From NCBI GenBank assembly GCA_963682025.1, contig OY821518.1, positions 143,134,529-143,198,528 of the forward strand: DNA of 64,000 nt, read 5' to 3'. Within the stretch, counting starts at the first letter, position 1; the number at the start of each line of letters is the position of its first letter. The notes beneath the pieces were generated by a model. The model saw only the letters and a program-made list of their open reading frames with translations. It did not search any database and was not told the DNA's origin. The stretch comes from Cordilura impudica. Its lineage: Eukaryota; Arthropoda; Insecta; Diptera; Scathophagidae. A program made the translations under genes and the position numbers. Of the stretch, positions 47,001 to 50,427 are shown one piece after another.

Positions 47001-48399
47001 ATGCATTTTTTGCGTTCATCTTATTCCATATGTAACACGAAATCTGCATATGTAGTGCTATTGTCGTTAGCAGTGCTGCTAATTTTGGCAACTTATTTTA
47101 ATTTCGACGATTTTTCAATTTGTTAAAATGATTTTTTAAATTTGTAAAATGATGATTGAAGATTTTAAACTTTCAGTAGTATAAAAATTAGGATTTCAAG
47201 GGTTAACAATTAATGGGTCGTAAATCGAAAATTGATAGTTTTAGTTCAGTGTAAATGTAAATTACAAAATATGTATAGATTTAAATCTGGGTCAAGTCGT
47301 TTCAAAACGGAAACACCTTGAATAGCATCTCCATTTAAGATTTAAGTTTTAATTACGGCTATACTTTAAACCTATATTATATGTTTCAGCTATAGATATA
47401 TGCCAATAAAATTATTTAATTGATTGCTGTGTTAAATTTATTTCGTTGAAATTTCACCACTAATGCATTTTTATATAGAAATAAACAATGCTGTAATATG
47501 AATGATATAAATAAATTTTATTGCTTTTATTGCTTTTGTAATATTTTTTCGAGTTTTATAAGCGGTAAAATTTTATTGACAATTTCTTGTTTTAAAAATG
47601 ACAATTTTGGCGATTTAGTTTCCAAAATTTTAGATTTTCAGAAGATTTTATTAGCAGCACTGGTCGGTAACAAAGAAGAGAGAAAATTGTGTGTGGGTTT
47701 GTATAGAATGAGAAAGATTAAATTTTGTTTGTGTATTTCCCATAGCTTTGTTGGGAGTGCTATGTGTGTGTATTATTTCAGCGTTACAGAATCAGTCAGT
47801 TAGTCAGTGAGTCAGGGATCAGCGTAAATATATATAAGATTACAACCTTTATAATTTTTTGAATTACTCAATTAATATCAGCTACTTTTATCTAATCTGG
47901 CATACAACAACGATGTTATGCCATATATAGATAATTACTCAATATATAAATTTTTGTTGAAATGTAAATATGTTTTGTAAATAAATATCTTAAATAATTA
48001 AAAGAATATGGATCAAACAGTGTCCACGTTTTTATTTTCTTCGTTTATATGTAAGTTAGAAGGTTAGATCTAAAAAGCTTCGTTGATTTAAAATCGAAGT
48101 TCTCATTTATTATTCGATAAAACTACCCAGAGTCGTTTAAAAATATTTGTGTTGAGTAAATTTGTTTAAAATTATAATAAAATCATATAATTAAAATAAT
48201 AACACAACTTTTGACTCATTTTTGTAACCAATTTAATTGTTTTTTATACAGATATTTACCAAAGGAATGCTTCCCACCATCTGATATTAGAAGAGAGAAC
48301 ACAGCCCAAACATTAACACATTTGCTGGACGATGGCAGGAAAAGACCAGAAGGTGGCAGTGAAGGTGGCGAAAGTACTAAAAATAGTGTAAAATTTTAA
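1298..48399 (+). CDS. SLC5-family sodium:solute symporter (multivitamin transporter type), 10 exons
   Basis: Predicted plasma-membrane Na+-coupled transporter of the SLC5/SSF family. Exons: 1298-1410, 2996-3145, 3225-3384, 16438-16503, 16567-16618, 16675-16742, 16828-16982, 17042-17300, 17359-18059, 48252-48399. Every intron is GT-AG, the phases fit, and the total is 1872 nt, giving 623 residues plus TAA. That is the usual family length. The start ATG follows a splice acceptor (TTTTCAG at 1291-1297), so a 5' UTR exon probably lies upstream. Family hallmarks are the [16 protein letters not shown] segment, the [10 protein letters not shown] segment of TM2, and IYNYGTQY. The rest is a run of hydrophobic helices ending in a hydrophilic tail of about 50 residues. 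Introns 3 (13.05 kb) and 9 (30.19 kb) are filled with transposons; the other seven are 56-85 bp, except intron 1 at 1.6 kb. The substrate cannot be told from sequence: flies have many SLC5 paralogues, so no symbol is given. Confidence 0.88.
1439..1890 (+). repeat. dispersed repeat family A, copy in SLC5 intron 1
   Basis: Starts TATACCCTCAACACCAGAGG and carries the ACTCCATAATATATATAT, TTCTTGATTCTTATAATAAG and GATATAGC blocks and a CTGTCTGACTGT tract, in the same order as the other family A copies. Confidence 0.65.
2040..2330 (-). pseudogene. non-LTR retrotransposon relic (post-RT region)
   Basis: On the - strand the frame ending at 2103 reads [18 protein letters not shown] and then a RLSAPKAW stretch. 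This is the layout found after the RT domain in Jockey/I-type LINEs (P-T-x-A-L-E-x-L, L-P-x-D-L, A-x-R-L). Only about 70 codons survive. It lies in intron 1 of the transporter, antisense. I recognise the class, not the family. Confidence 0.5.
2341..2995. other. intron 1 remainder, no feature seen
   Basis: AT-rich intron ending in the exon 2 acceptor ACTTTCAG at 2988-2995. No repeats or ORFs that I can support. Confidence 0.5.
3385..5087. other. intron 3 start, low-complexity AT-rich DNA
   Basis: Holds a TATATG/TATATA microsatellite at about 3580-3616 and otherwise AT-rich sequence with no ORF of coding character. I see no transposon signature here. Confidence 0.5.
5088..5405 (-). repeat. dispersed repeat family E, inverted copy
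   Basis: Reads GCGATTTCTTGTGACCGATG at one end and TTTGCACTCGAATTTCGAG then GCTGCGATTTGCTAGT at the other, the reverse of the order at 739-1100. Confidence 0.6.
6148..6181 (+). repeat. (TAAA)n microsatellite
   Basis: About eight AATA/TAAA units directly left of the hAT target site. Confidence 0.8.
6188..7362. mobile_element. hAT-superfamily DNA transposon, decayed
   Basis: Termini are CAGAGTTGCC and GGCAACTCTG, the CAG-x-G-x-TG type of hAT ends. They are flanked by a perfect 8-bp target duplication ATGCTATC at 6180-6187 and 7363-7370. At 1175 bp it is too short for a complete element. A transposase fragment is recognisable inside at 6661-6826. Confidence 0.85.
6661..6826 (+). pseudogene. 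hAT transposase fragment
   Basis: The frame reads [19 protein letters not shown] and continues to [11 protein letters not shown]. This matches the catalytic-core region of hAT transposases with the conserved ATDGA(N/S)VM and C-x-x-H-S-L-x-L-C motifs. The frame is broken on both sides. Confidence 0.7.
7562..8883. other. intron 3, nothing recognised
   Basis: AT-rich DNA with homopolymer runs. No ORF of coding character, no terminal repeats seen. Confidence 0.5.
8884..9250 (+). repeat. dispersed repeat family A
   Basis: Starts TATACCCTCCACACGTCAGT and GAGGGTATATATAGGTTTGT, then the CATTCCGTTTGTAACGCATC and GACCCCATAAAGTATATATA blocks that define the family. Confidence 0.75.
9775..11165 (-). 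repeat. GAAAATG-type minisatellite block (1.4 kb)
   Basis: Irregular tandem units of GAAAAATG, GGAAAATG and GAAAATTG. The two long - strand reading frames here are only the repeat read as Phe/Ile/His/Ser (FHFSFFIF) and are not genes. The same satellite in the opposite orientation fills 28395-29350. Confidence 0.9.
11181..11350 (+). mobile_element. tRNA-derived SINE, 5'-truncated copy
   Basis: Starts inside the tRNA-like head (GCGTGCTCGCCTATCATGCG) with B box GGTTCGATTCC at 11210-11220. A unique body follows (CACCCGGCTTATCCCTGGAC), ending in a (TAAA)n tail at 11331-11350. The A box is missing. It sits at the edge of the satellite block. Confidence 0.8.
11394..11498 (+). mobile_element. tRNA-derived SINE, head only
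   Basis: The complete tRNA-like head is GCGCCCCGTTAGGTGAGTTG, with A-box-like GTTAGGTGAGTTGG at 11401-11414, and B box GATTCGATTCC at 11446-11456. It then runs straight into an A tract at about 11482-11498, so the SINE body is lost. The anticodon loop CTATCAT and imperfect stems argue against a working tRNA. Confidence 0.75.
11500..12935. other. intron 3, degenerate transposon-like DNA
   Basis: A 15-bp inverted repeat (CCCTGTTCTTGAAAC at about 12018 and its complement at about 12915-12929) suggests the ends of an unknown element. A 21-bp tandem unit (TTCTTAACTCAAACATATGG) lies at 12797-12842. No ORF can be supported. Confidence 0.35.
12936..13142 (+). pseudogene. Tc1-like transposase C-terminal relic
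   Basis: Reads [18 protein letters not shown], then [11 protein letters not shown] and [10 protein letters not shown]. This is the end of Tc1/mariner transposases, where FWPDLA, a PN(x)PELRPIE block and the last catalytic acid normally lie. The expected ERYW segment is altered and no upstream transposase survives in frame. Confidence 0.65.
14300..14425 (+). repeat. GC-rich direct repeat inside the nested element
   Basis: Two related blocks (TGGCTTCGCATACAAAAG near 14312 and TGGCTTCGCTGAATAAAG near 14391, each followed by TTTTC/TCTGCGT) about 79 bp apart. They stand out as the only GC-rich stretch in several kb. Confidence 0.5.
14439..14579 (+). CDS. 46-codon ORF with half of a RING-finger pattern
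   Basis: The ORF reads [18 protein letters not shown] and then [13 protein letters not shown] before TAA at 14577. The spacing C-x-H-x3-C-x2-C then about 19 residues then C-x2-C is the second half of a C3HC4 RING finger. The frame upstream of the ATG stays open for 12 codons and adds another Cys (14415-14417, SCVRHKNKK) before a TGA at 14400. It lies inside the nested TIR element. It may be a truncated exon of a captured RING gene or of the element's own second ORF. Expression is unproven. Confidence 0.45.
   Translation: MSFPCKHFKICSSCLDILDKKSQSNNSPLLCPYCKQIVETNLKIFQ
14966..15380 (-). repeat. dispersed repeat family B, inverted copy
   Basis: Starts AACAAGTAAGAACGTTATAG with the hairpin GTCGGTCAAGCCCGACTATA, then ACGATACCCTATACCATGCA and the AAAAATGGACCGATCCTGAC block. 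It lies inside the foldback element. Confidence 0.75.
15752..16115 (+). repeat. dispersed repeat family B
   Basis: Starts TTATACCCTATACCACTATG and TGGTTTGGGTATAATGAC and ends with the hairpin TATAGTCGGGCTACACCGAC and TTTTCTTACTTG. Internally deleted compared with the copies at 36895 and 46212. Confidence 0.8.
16116..16437. other. end of intron 3
   Basis: AT-rich, ending in the exon 4 acceptor TTTAATTGCAG at 16427-16437. Nothing else recognised. Confidence 0.5.
16438..18059 (+). CDS. SLC5 transporter, central exon cluster (exons 4-9)
   Basis: Six exons separated by introns of 56-85 bp encode residues 142 to 574, most of the membrane core. Recognisable pieces are YLELRF at the start of exon 4, [13 protein letters not shown] at the start of exon 7 (typical of the family), and the long exon 9 (701 nt), which carries [20 protein letters not shown], the [11 protein letters not shown] helix and several further hydrophobic helices. 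The donor of exon 9 is CACAA|GTAAGT at 18059/18060. If this intron is retained, the next codon is AAG and then TAA at 18061-18063. Confidence 0.9.
18793..19190 (+). repeat. dispersed repeat family A
   Basis: Starts TATACCCTCCACACCACTAT and GCAGAGGGTATATATCAG, then the TTCTTGATGCTTATAACAAG and GTTGATTTAGCGATGACC blocks. It lies 50 bp upstream of the Gypsy insertion. Confidence 0.8.
19242..19542 (+). repeat. 5' LTR
   Basis: Identical to 25991-26291. An initiator-like TCAGTT lies at 19364-19369 and an AATAAA at 19462-19467, so U3-R-U5 can be laid out with R between them. Ends are not TG...CA, as is common in insect Gypsy elements. Confidence 0.95.
19543..19560 (+). promoter_or_regulatory. primer-binding site (tRNA-Arg-like)
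   Basis: TGGCGATCCTGCCAATGA directly follows the 5' LTR. TGG is the complement of a tRNA CCA end, and TGGCGA matches the 3' end of insect tRNA-Arg, the primer of mdg1/412-type elements. Confidence 0.7.
19668..20090 (+). repeat. leader tandem repeats, about 111-bp period, four units
   Basis: Units start GTCGAAAAACG at 19668, 19779, about 19890 and 19996. Shared blocks are GGAATACCAAAAGTGTAA and GCCAAAATAATTGTAAAA. Units 3 and 4 contain short start-to-stop frames beginning MNKQPQQQ (19911-19967 and 20018-20071). Confidence 0.85.
20556..20774 (+). CDS. small myristoylation-type membrane protein of the Gypsy element (72 aa)
   Basis: The ORF starts at the ATG at 20556 (TTAACATGG, good context) rather than the longer in-frame ATG at 20508. 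Its product opens [12 protein letters not shown], a textbook N-myristoylation consensus (Gly2, Ser6). A polar stretch follows, then one hydrophobic helix (about residues 29-51, [18 protein letters not shown] core), a strongly basic juxtamembrane patch ([11 protein letters not shown]) and the tail GDNLDKV. It lies between the leader repeats and gag, 359 nt upstream of the gag ATG. It is neither Gag, Pol nor a normal Env. Function is unknown; membrane targeting of particles or cell-to-cell roles are only guesses. Confidence 0.7.
   Translation: MGKPESKLENPNANVITNVEVVDHTNQIQSLWYLTLCLVLISGVNLTLKLYLLHKRSLRKRYLSRGDNLDKV
21134..22354 (+). CDS. gag: Gag of the complete Gypsy element (406 aa)
   Basis: Structural capsid-forming protein. 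Residues 1-300 are mixed helical with a capsid-like central part. The last 100 residues are rich in Asn, Gly, Arg and Tyr ([15 protein letters not shown]) and basic, replacing a zinc knuckle, of which there is none. ATG 21134 gives the full domain; a nearby ATG at 21130 is out of frame and ends after 18 codons. The stop is TAG at 22352. Pol lies in the -1 frame. Confidence 0.92.
   Translation: MDWSAILGQCRLIREEFDKSYKCLNSDRPTKEETVEKHLKNLYLRLEEIRVVLNVNYQRLTPAHKVAAEGFFIDLRSKLISVAARRGLEVELPNSLHERVEFADDKNKLAIQTEIISANMPQTATEFLRTASRIIPDFDGRAENLQSFLDALTLVDSIAEDQDAVAVNLVKTKLKGTARTLIEGNEVNLAGIIARLKTTVKGESVELLSAKIMNLKQCGRTPNDYTKEIEELAKRLQSAYIVDGLNTTLAEKYTTNIAVKAMTKNSTNDRVGLILEAGQFNTLNDAVAKFISCSTDAPKNSTIMYYNRDMHNTQGQRRGRSYANFSRRGNYTGNSGLSNNNRRYNSGSNQSHNGNNEVNRQYNGRDSYNRNNNNYSGNYNNRNNNRGRDVRALHGSTENVQSPGTQ
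22300..25971 (+). CDS. pol: Pol of the complete Gypsy element: PR-RT-RNase H-IN
   Basis: Open in the -1 frame relative to gag from 22300 to TAA at 25969-25971, about 1,220 codons, overlapping the gag end by 55 nt. Counting from the GTG at 22441: protease [11 protein letters not shown] at residues 5-15, RT with [21 protein letters not shown] and catalytic YMDD at 416-419, RNase H opening [14 protein letters not shown] near 563, and integrase zinc site (H..H near 841-850, CKQC near 880). The DDE core follows: Asp in VVIDTIGP near 911, Asp in LTDMGTEY near 970, Glu in TLGTIERSH near 1007. All catalytic residues seen are intact. It ends directly at the A-tract, so there is no env. Confidence 0.95.
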   Translation, partial: CPGFAWEYGKRTIPGYSIDEIIRNSRILNVNLNSASYISLKSKFNEGVSTFLVDTGADISIIKSGQNKFERIDTSNTISLHGIGKGITYTRGKITTDLIFENLLVKHKLHVVDDDFPVPSDGILGLDFIRKYNCKLEYGTDQDWIVLRPDDFPQSIRMKMRKYPNINTISLPARSEVIRRINVGDSKGDILIPNQTPKEGIFIANTISNASQTFVRIMNTTDEEVVISDAQIETESLDNYETVSMVECQNNDDKFKILSEKFPKFIENELKEICMKYIDVFALETEKISANNFYRQKLRLKDIEPTYIKNYRIPYAHKEEITGQVDKLIKDGIIEPSASEYNSPILLVPKKSLAGSVNKRWRLVVDYRAVNKKLIADKFPLPRIDDILDQLGKAKYFSCLDLTSGFHQIELDEDSRDITSFSTDKGSFRFKRLPYGLKIAPNSFQRMMTIAFAGLSPAQAFLYMDDLVVIGRSERHMIRNLVDVFETCRKYNLKLHPGKCSFFSHEVTYLGHKCTDKGILPDDSKFKIIQDYPTPKNADETKRFVAFCNYYRRFVPNFAEHARLLTRLCRKNTKFEWSRECEKAFEYLKNSLLNPRILQYPNFDEQFCITTDASKYACGAVLSQEHDGIQLPIAYASRSFTKGEANKSTIEQELAAVHWAITYFRPYIYGTRFLVRSDHRPLSYLFSMKNPSSKLTRMRLDLEEYDFTIEYLRGKDNHAADALSRITIADIKTSRNIFMVTTRTKSRKTQPGIDEKIKSITTTPRVYETLSIKEVRKNVRLKFDLQGKTPRCYLKHGKITLEELRIDDLIVNGKVDLNQFFPRLENMTDNKGIKKLQLSLNDKIFEKIRINVFKEIGNKELKKLIIALAPRRINVTADEQKNTLLEKYHNDPLYGGHPGITRMTAKINEKYFWNGMSRDIRNYIKGCKQCQTNKSLPKTREPMVITETPVKAFDIVVIDTIGPFIKSNNGNEYAITIICDLTKYLITIPIPDKQAKTVAKAIFENFILIYGPMNRILTDMGTEYKNQTIQELCGLLNIEYTTSTAYHHQTLGTIERSHRTFNEYVRSYLSADRTDWDEWLTYFTYCFNTTPSTVHGYCPYELIFGKKSPNIPFLDNNIVDPIYNIESYEKEVKYRLQTAQQRAASMIERQKQSSKTLYDRRINPIEIKIGDLVLIENNAGHKLESLFKGPYSVEKIDELGNCTLSMSDGKKANVHKNRLKQCS
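25970..25990 (+). promoter_or_regulatory. polypurine tract, 21 A residues
   Basis: An uninterrupted run of 21 A residues overlaps the pol stop codon and abuts the 3' LTR, the position of the plus-strand primer. The absence of G is unusual. Confidence 0.7.
25991..26291 (+). repeat. 3' LTR
   Basis: No difference from the 5' LTR over 301 bp. The AATAAA equivalent lies at 26211-26216. Confidence 0.95.
26300..26630 (+). repeat. family D low-complexity tandem repeat
   Basis: Irregular units of the type TTACCTTTTTTAAAAAA alternate for 330 bp. Related tracts lie at about 49900-49960 and 50790-50960. Confidence 0.7.
26631..27479. other. intron 9, nothing recognised
   Basis: AT-rich DNA without coding character or clear terminal repeats. 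Confidence 0.5.
27480..27665 (+). repeat. dispersed repeat family B, 3' fragment
   Basis: Contains ATCATGATCGGTCCATTTTC, GCATCCGATATGAACTTTTT and CATATCTGCAG, ending with TTTTTTTACTTG as in full copies. The hairpin is decayed. Confidence 0.65.
27666..28344. other. intron 9, nothing recognised
   Basis: AT-rich sequence; the ORF at 28148-28345 has no recognisable content. Confidence 0.5.
28345..28395 (+). repeat. family C repeat end
   Basis: AACAAGAGTGTTAAATTCGG then CTGGGCCGAATCTTTGATAC and CCTCCACC. A TTCGGC/GCCGAA hairpin sits between an AACAAG end and an ATACCCT block. It matches the start of the repeat at 49345. The satellite begins right after it. Confidence 0.6.
28395..29350 (+). repeat. 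CATTTTC-type minisatellite block (inverse of 9775-11165)
   Basis: Tandem CATTTTCCATTTTTCATTTT-like units, the complement of the GAAAATG satellite at 9775. The + strand reading frames (FHFSFFIF) are repeat artefacts. Confidence 0.9.
29432..29924. mobile_element. 493-bp MITE, Harbinger-type target
   Basis: Long terminal inverted repeats (about 45 bp) begin AGGTGCTATTACA and include GTTTTTTACA and ATGTACTGTC. They are flanked by a TTA duplication at 29429-29431 and 29925-29927, the usual target size of PIF/Harbinger. No coding content. Confidence 0.75.
29995..30329 (-). repeat. dispersed repeat family A, inverted
   Basis: Ends with ACAAACGGAATGACAAACCT, ATATATACCCTCTTCTGCCA and GTGTGGAGGGTATAAAA. 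The GACAGACGG tract and AAGGATCAAGAATATATAT blocks are present. Confidence 0.8.
30345..31122 (-). mobile_element. internally deleted mariner-like element
   Basis: Terminal inverted repeats AAGGGTGATTTTTTA are flanked by TATA on both sides (30341-30344 and 31123-31126), containing the TA target of Tc1/mariner. At 778 bp it has lost much of the transposase. Confidence 0.88.
30455..31010 (-). pseudogene. mariner transposase, deleted and frameshifted
   Basis: The ATG at 31010 opens [10 protein letters not shown], then the frame breaks within 20 codons. A large internal deletion follows, and a run of ten A residues near 30833-30842 marks another frame break. The C-terminal part (from about 30835) is open: [11 protein letters not shown] (second catalytic Asp), [15 protein letters not shown] (third) and a tail ending HEIIFKH. 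It cannot make an active enzyme. Confidence 0.85.
31127..32699. other. intron 9, nothing recognised
   Basis: AT-rich DNA. Small ORFs at 31459-31707 (-) and 32240-32473 (+) have no recognisable domains. A short imperfect hairpin around 31790-31830 is not distinctive. Confidence 0.45.
32700..34980 (-). pseudogene. Jockey-type LINE relic, nearly full span but decayed
   Basis: Read on the - strand, it has in order: a broken ORF1 zinc knuckle ([16 protein letters not shown] near 34960-34900), endonuclease pieces ([14 protein letters not shown] and IKPSHSNG, 34230-33976), an RT segment ([25 protein letters not shown], about 33430-33320), DGCMIYAHN in place of the YADD region (near 33290), and a C-terminal block ([16 protein letters not shown], 32946-32764). 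The order and motifs are those of the Jockey clade. Many stops and frameshifts make it dead. Confidence 0.75.
35146..35690 (+). pseudogene. mariner transposase relic
   Basis: N-terminal helix-turn-helix part: [44 protein letters not shown]. After a deletion of the first catalytic regions comes the C-terminal part: [44 protein letters not shown]. Frame changes and a stop after LNKQ are present. Motifs are those of classical mariners. Confidence 0.8.
36036..36450 (+). pseudogene. PIF/Harbinger transposase N-terminal relic
   Basis: [18 protein letters not shown] is the start typical of Harbinger transposases (R-x-x-x-D-x-S-N-P-x-x-x-P-E-x-R-F). The GT at 36122 and an acceptor before [12 protein letters not shown] near 36173 suggest an original intron. 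A decayed stretch follows (AIQLAAF, frame breaks). No catalytic residues remain. Confidence 0.65.
36895..37672 (+). repeat. dispersed repeat family B, long copy
   Basis: About 780 bp from TATGTGGTTTGGGTATAATG to the hairpin ATAGTCGGTCTAAACCGACT and TTTTCTTACTTG. It has a GTCCGTCCGTCCG tract. Two internal sub-repeats of about 170 bp share GATCGGTCCAT and a CCCCATA/CCCTATATAG block. The - strand ORFs here are read-through of these sub-repeats, not genes. Confidence 0.85.
38448..38729. mobile_element. 282-bp TTAA MITE
   Basis: GGCCTAGTTACC terminal inverted repeats are flanked by TTAA at 38444-38447 and 38730-38733, the piggyBac target. No coding content. Confidence 0.8.
38831..42142 (-). mobile_element. 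piggyBac-like transposon, 3.3 kb
   Basis: TTAA flanks at 38827-38830 and 42143-42146. Ends begin CCCTTTGACGACGAATGG on the left and carry CCCTTTGACGACGAAG on the right, read inward. Inverted inner copies of the left end, with GGACACATATGTCCCA, lie at about 39179-39212 and 41976-42010. It encodes a damaged piggyBac transposase on the - strand. Confidence 0.9.
39985..41322 (-). pseudogene. piggyBac-type transposase, frameshifted
   Basis: The ATG at 41322 opens [12 protein letters not shown] with an acidic N-terminus. Later come [43 protein letters not shown] and [16 protein letters not shown] (first catalytic Asp region). Then [16 protein letters not shown] (second Asp), the [18 protein letters not shown] block, and [18 protein letters not shown] (third Asp). 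Breaks include a frameshift near 41045-41056, loss of frame near 40700-40760 and a run of six G at about 40484-40489 that shifts the frame. The C-terminal Cys-rich domain is not seen beyond 39985, where a stop occurs. Confidence 0.88.
42182..42342. mobile_element. 161-bp TA MITE (Tc1/mariner type)
   Basis: Terminal inverted repeats TGTGACCTTCTC then GAGAAAAGGGACCTAGTG, flanked by TA at 42180-42181 and 42343-42344. It splits the tyrosine codon of the YADD motif in the LINE relic. Confidence 0.85.
42871..43536. other. intron 9, nothing recognised
   Basis: AT-rich; a remnant GGCGCCTA/TAGGCGCC pair at about 43073 and 43298 is the only structure seen. Confidence 0.4.
43537..43800 (-). pseudogene. 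Helitron Pif1-like helicase, C-terminal fragment
   Basis: An open frame on the - strand reads [20 protein letters not shown], then [16 protein letters not shown] (helicase motif V region) and [13 protein letters not shown] (motif VI), stopping with TAA. These are hallmarks of the Helitron Rep/Helicase C-terminus. The upstream part is lost, replaced at 43801 by an AGTC-rich sequence. Confidence 0.85.
43805..43862 (+). repeat. AGTC-rich repeat motif, copy 1
   Basis: CAGAATCAGTCAGTC... GTCAGTGAGTCAGGGATCAG and CGTAAATATAT. The same order recurs at 47785-47835. Confidence 0.7.
44000..46211. other. intron 9, little recognised
   Basis: Two related 33-bp stretches (CTTATAACGAACACTGGTTG at about 44114 and CTTATAGCGAACAGTGGTTA at about 44214) suggest a decayed mariner or pogo-type element, unproven. 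The rest is AT-rich with no supported ORF. Confidence 0.35.
46212..46997 (+). repeat. dispersed repeat family B, full copy
   Basis: From TTATACCCTATACCACTATG to the hairpin ATAGTCGGTCTAGACCGACT and TTTTCTTACTTG. It is very similar along its length to the copy at 36895-37672, with a longer GTCC tract, so both are fairly young. Confidence 0.88.
47071..47662. mobile_element. 592-bp hAT-type MITE
   Basis: Ends CAGTGCTGCTAA and TTAGCAGCACTG (CAG-x-G-x-TG type). Flanking octamers GTCGTTAG and GTCGGTAA agree at 6 of 8 positions, suggesting a decayed 8-bp duplication. No transposase. Confidence 0.65.
47785..47835 (+). repeat. AGTC-rich repeat motif, copy 2
   Basis: CAGAATCAGTCAGTTAGTCA, GTGAGTCAGGGATCAGCG and TAAATATATA, matching 43805-43862. 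Confidence 0.7.
48252..48399 (+). CDS. SLC5 transporter, terminal exon 10
   Basis: The acceptor TTTTTATACAG ends at 48251. The exon restores the phase-2 frame left by exon 9 and gives a hydrophilic tail beginning [12 protein letters not shown], with a Gly/Glu-rich segment, ending NSVKF and TAA at 48397-48399. The YLP-ECFPP opening resembles the cytoplasmic end of other SMVT-type SLC5 proteins. It lies 30 kb from exon 9, but frame, splice site and sequence type all fit. Confidence 0.8.
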
Positions 48400-48534
48400 C
48401 ACACCTCGATTTAATCATCAAGTGTCTTGCCAAATTTAGTTTTATTTAACTAAAAAAAATGCCATTTATATAGTGTGACATGAAAACACTTAAAGTCGGG
48501 TATATAGTAGTGGGGTTTTATAAAAAAAATTGCA

Positions 48535-48540
48535 AATAAA
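48535..48540 (+). promoter_or_regulatory. poly(A) signal candidate for the SLC5 gene
   Basis: AATAAA lies 136 nt after the stop codon in an AT-rich 3' UTR. It is the first canonical hexamer downstream of the stop. Confidence 0.5.
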
Positions 48541-49344
48541 TTTGTATTTTTATATACTTATGAATGTACATAAGTAGTTTTAACAATGTTGTAGTACAAT
48601 TGAATATGTTGAACTTGTTATTAATTACATAAATTCTATTGAATTTGTTAATTAGTTATTGAAAGTAAGAAAATTTTTTAAATGCTAAATGTTGTTTTTA
48701 TTGAGTTACAATATTTACAAAAAAAAAAATTAAGCTTAAAAAAGATTTACGTGAGTACGTTATAAAGCGAATGAAAGAACGAAGTAAGAAAACAGAGAAA
48801 AATAATGAGTTACTTATTATAAAGGTTCGGTACACCACTCGAATTCCCTTACAAAATCCGCCATTTCCATAATCCATTTAGACATCTAATATGCATCTCA
48901 GAATCCAAAAAGCAGATTGTCCACGAATTTATTAATGGTGGCTCTAAAATTATCTCATTTGCTATGTGAATAGCATCAATCTCTGTCTGGAAAACACTAC
49001 TAATGATTTCCAATAATGATTAGTCATGATTTGTATGTTCTATGTACAGTATGTGAAAGAAGTGTTCTGAAATAATAAAAATTTTGTCGTTTTGATTTTT
49101 ACGTTTAAAAATAAGTTCCCCTTTTTTGTTTTAATTTACTTTCTCTATTGTTTCTAGTTTATTAAGGTACAGTCACAAAGATGGAACAAACTGAAAAGAA
49201 GAGACTTCCAAGATTTTCTTGTCAAGGAAGTGCTTTCATAATTTCACTTTGAGTTATATTTTTTTTAGATACATTACTGTCATCGGTTTTACTTTTTTTA
49301 GCTTTGATCTTAGTAAATTGTTATGTTCTAATCAAACATTACTA
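48541..49344. other. intergenic region downstream of the SLC5 gene
   Basis: AT-rich, no supported ORF or repeat. Confidence 0.45.
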
Positions 49345-49790
49345 AAAACAAGTAAGAGTGTTAAATTCGGCTGTGCCGAATCTTTAATACCCTTCACCTT
49401 GGTTTGAGTATTGATAATAAATATAAACAAAATATTTGAAAAAGTAAACAATTTGTTAAACTTACTACCAAATTATTTCAGAAAATACACTGATTTTTTA
49501 GCATTTTTGGAGGTATCTCCATATTTTAGACCATATCTTGACACAGTGATGCCCAATTTAACCCATTTCAAATACCAACCTGCTCGTAGTAACGACAAAC
49601 AATATTATTTTAAATTTATCCAGGTAAATGGTTTATTTTGTTTAATGACCGTAATTTCAAAAGACAAATAGACCGACTCATGTACGGACATTATATGGAT
49701 TCGAGTTGTTATAGGGATTAAGAATACAAATACTTTATGGCGTCGCAATTCATTGTTCAATGCGTTACAACAGAATACCAATAGTCACAA
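49345..49790 (+). repeat. dispersed repeat family C
   Basis: Starts AAACAAGTAAGAGTGTTAAA with the hairpin TTCGGCTGTGCCGAA and then ATACCCTTCACC. Near its end are GACCGACTCATGTACGGACA and CAATGCGTTACAACAGAATA, echoing family A ends. The ORF at 49411-49671 lies within it and has no known domain. Confidence 0.6.
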
Positions 49791-50203
49791 TAAGGAATAA
49801 TACTTTTCAATTTTTGAGAGCTAAAAATTATGCGGTATTTCAAAATAGAAGTTTCTAAAAATCTTAGCAATTTTTTGTTTGCCATATAACAGGAAAATGT
49901 GTTTTTTTTTTTAAAGTACTTTAAAAGAATTTACTTTTTAAAAAAAATTATTTAAAAAAGTTATACAGCCCAATTCTAAATATTCCCAGGTAAATGAGTT
50001 CCCGGGGAAATCATTTTTCCCGAGAATAAATCCTATTCTAAACAGGCGGGGAGAAGAATAATATGGGAGAGAGAATTTCGATTATTCGAAGACAGCTGTT
50101 TTGCTTCAGTTGTTTTGTTTTGTTTACAAATTTAAAAATTTTTGTGGAAATTAATAGTAATACTTTTTTTAAAATCTTTAAAAAATTAAAATAAATACAA
50201 AAA

Positions 50204-50325
50204 ATGTTCAGTGTAGCGTTTCTGACGGTAGCTGAAGCAAAGGAGCAGCAGCAGGACAAGACGGAGCAAAGCATGGCAAGAAGAAAGCTACGTGATGCCA
50301 GCAACCCACTTGAATTGCCTGCTGA
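50204..50325 (+). pseudogene. Harbinger transposase N-terminal stub
   Basis: Begins MFSVAFLTVAEAKEQQQD and continues to ARRKLRDASNPLELP, the typical opening of PIF/Harbinger transposases. The frame then runs into antisense of the Myb-like ORF, so about 40 genuine codons remain. Confidence 0.75.
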
Positions 50326-50427
50326 GTTTAATTTCCACTCCAAATTGCGCCATACCCGACTTAGCTCCTCCTTGCTTTCTTTGAACATCCCGCATGCAAC
50401 ATCAGGGTTGGCTTGAATTGTGTTCAA
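50310..50427 (-). pseudogene. Harbinger Myb/SANT-like protein N-terminal stub
   Basis: On the - strand: MNTIQANPDVACGMFK, ESKEELSRVW and NLEWKLNSAG. This is the style of the Myb/SANT-like DNA-binding partner encoded beside Harbinger transposases (E/A-NPD-x-A-x-G-x-F, L-x-x-x-W-x-x-L-x-x-x-L-N). After NSAG it runs into antisense of the transposase stub. Confidence 0.7.

Noticed and set aside
47498..47803. 101-codon + strand ORF
   Set aside because: It spans the end of the hAT-type MITE and an AGTC repeat; no domain seen.
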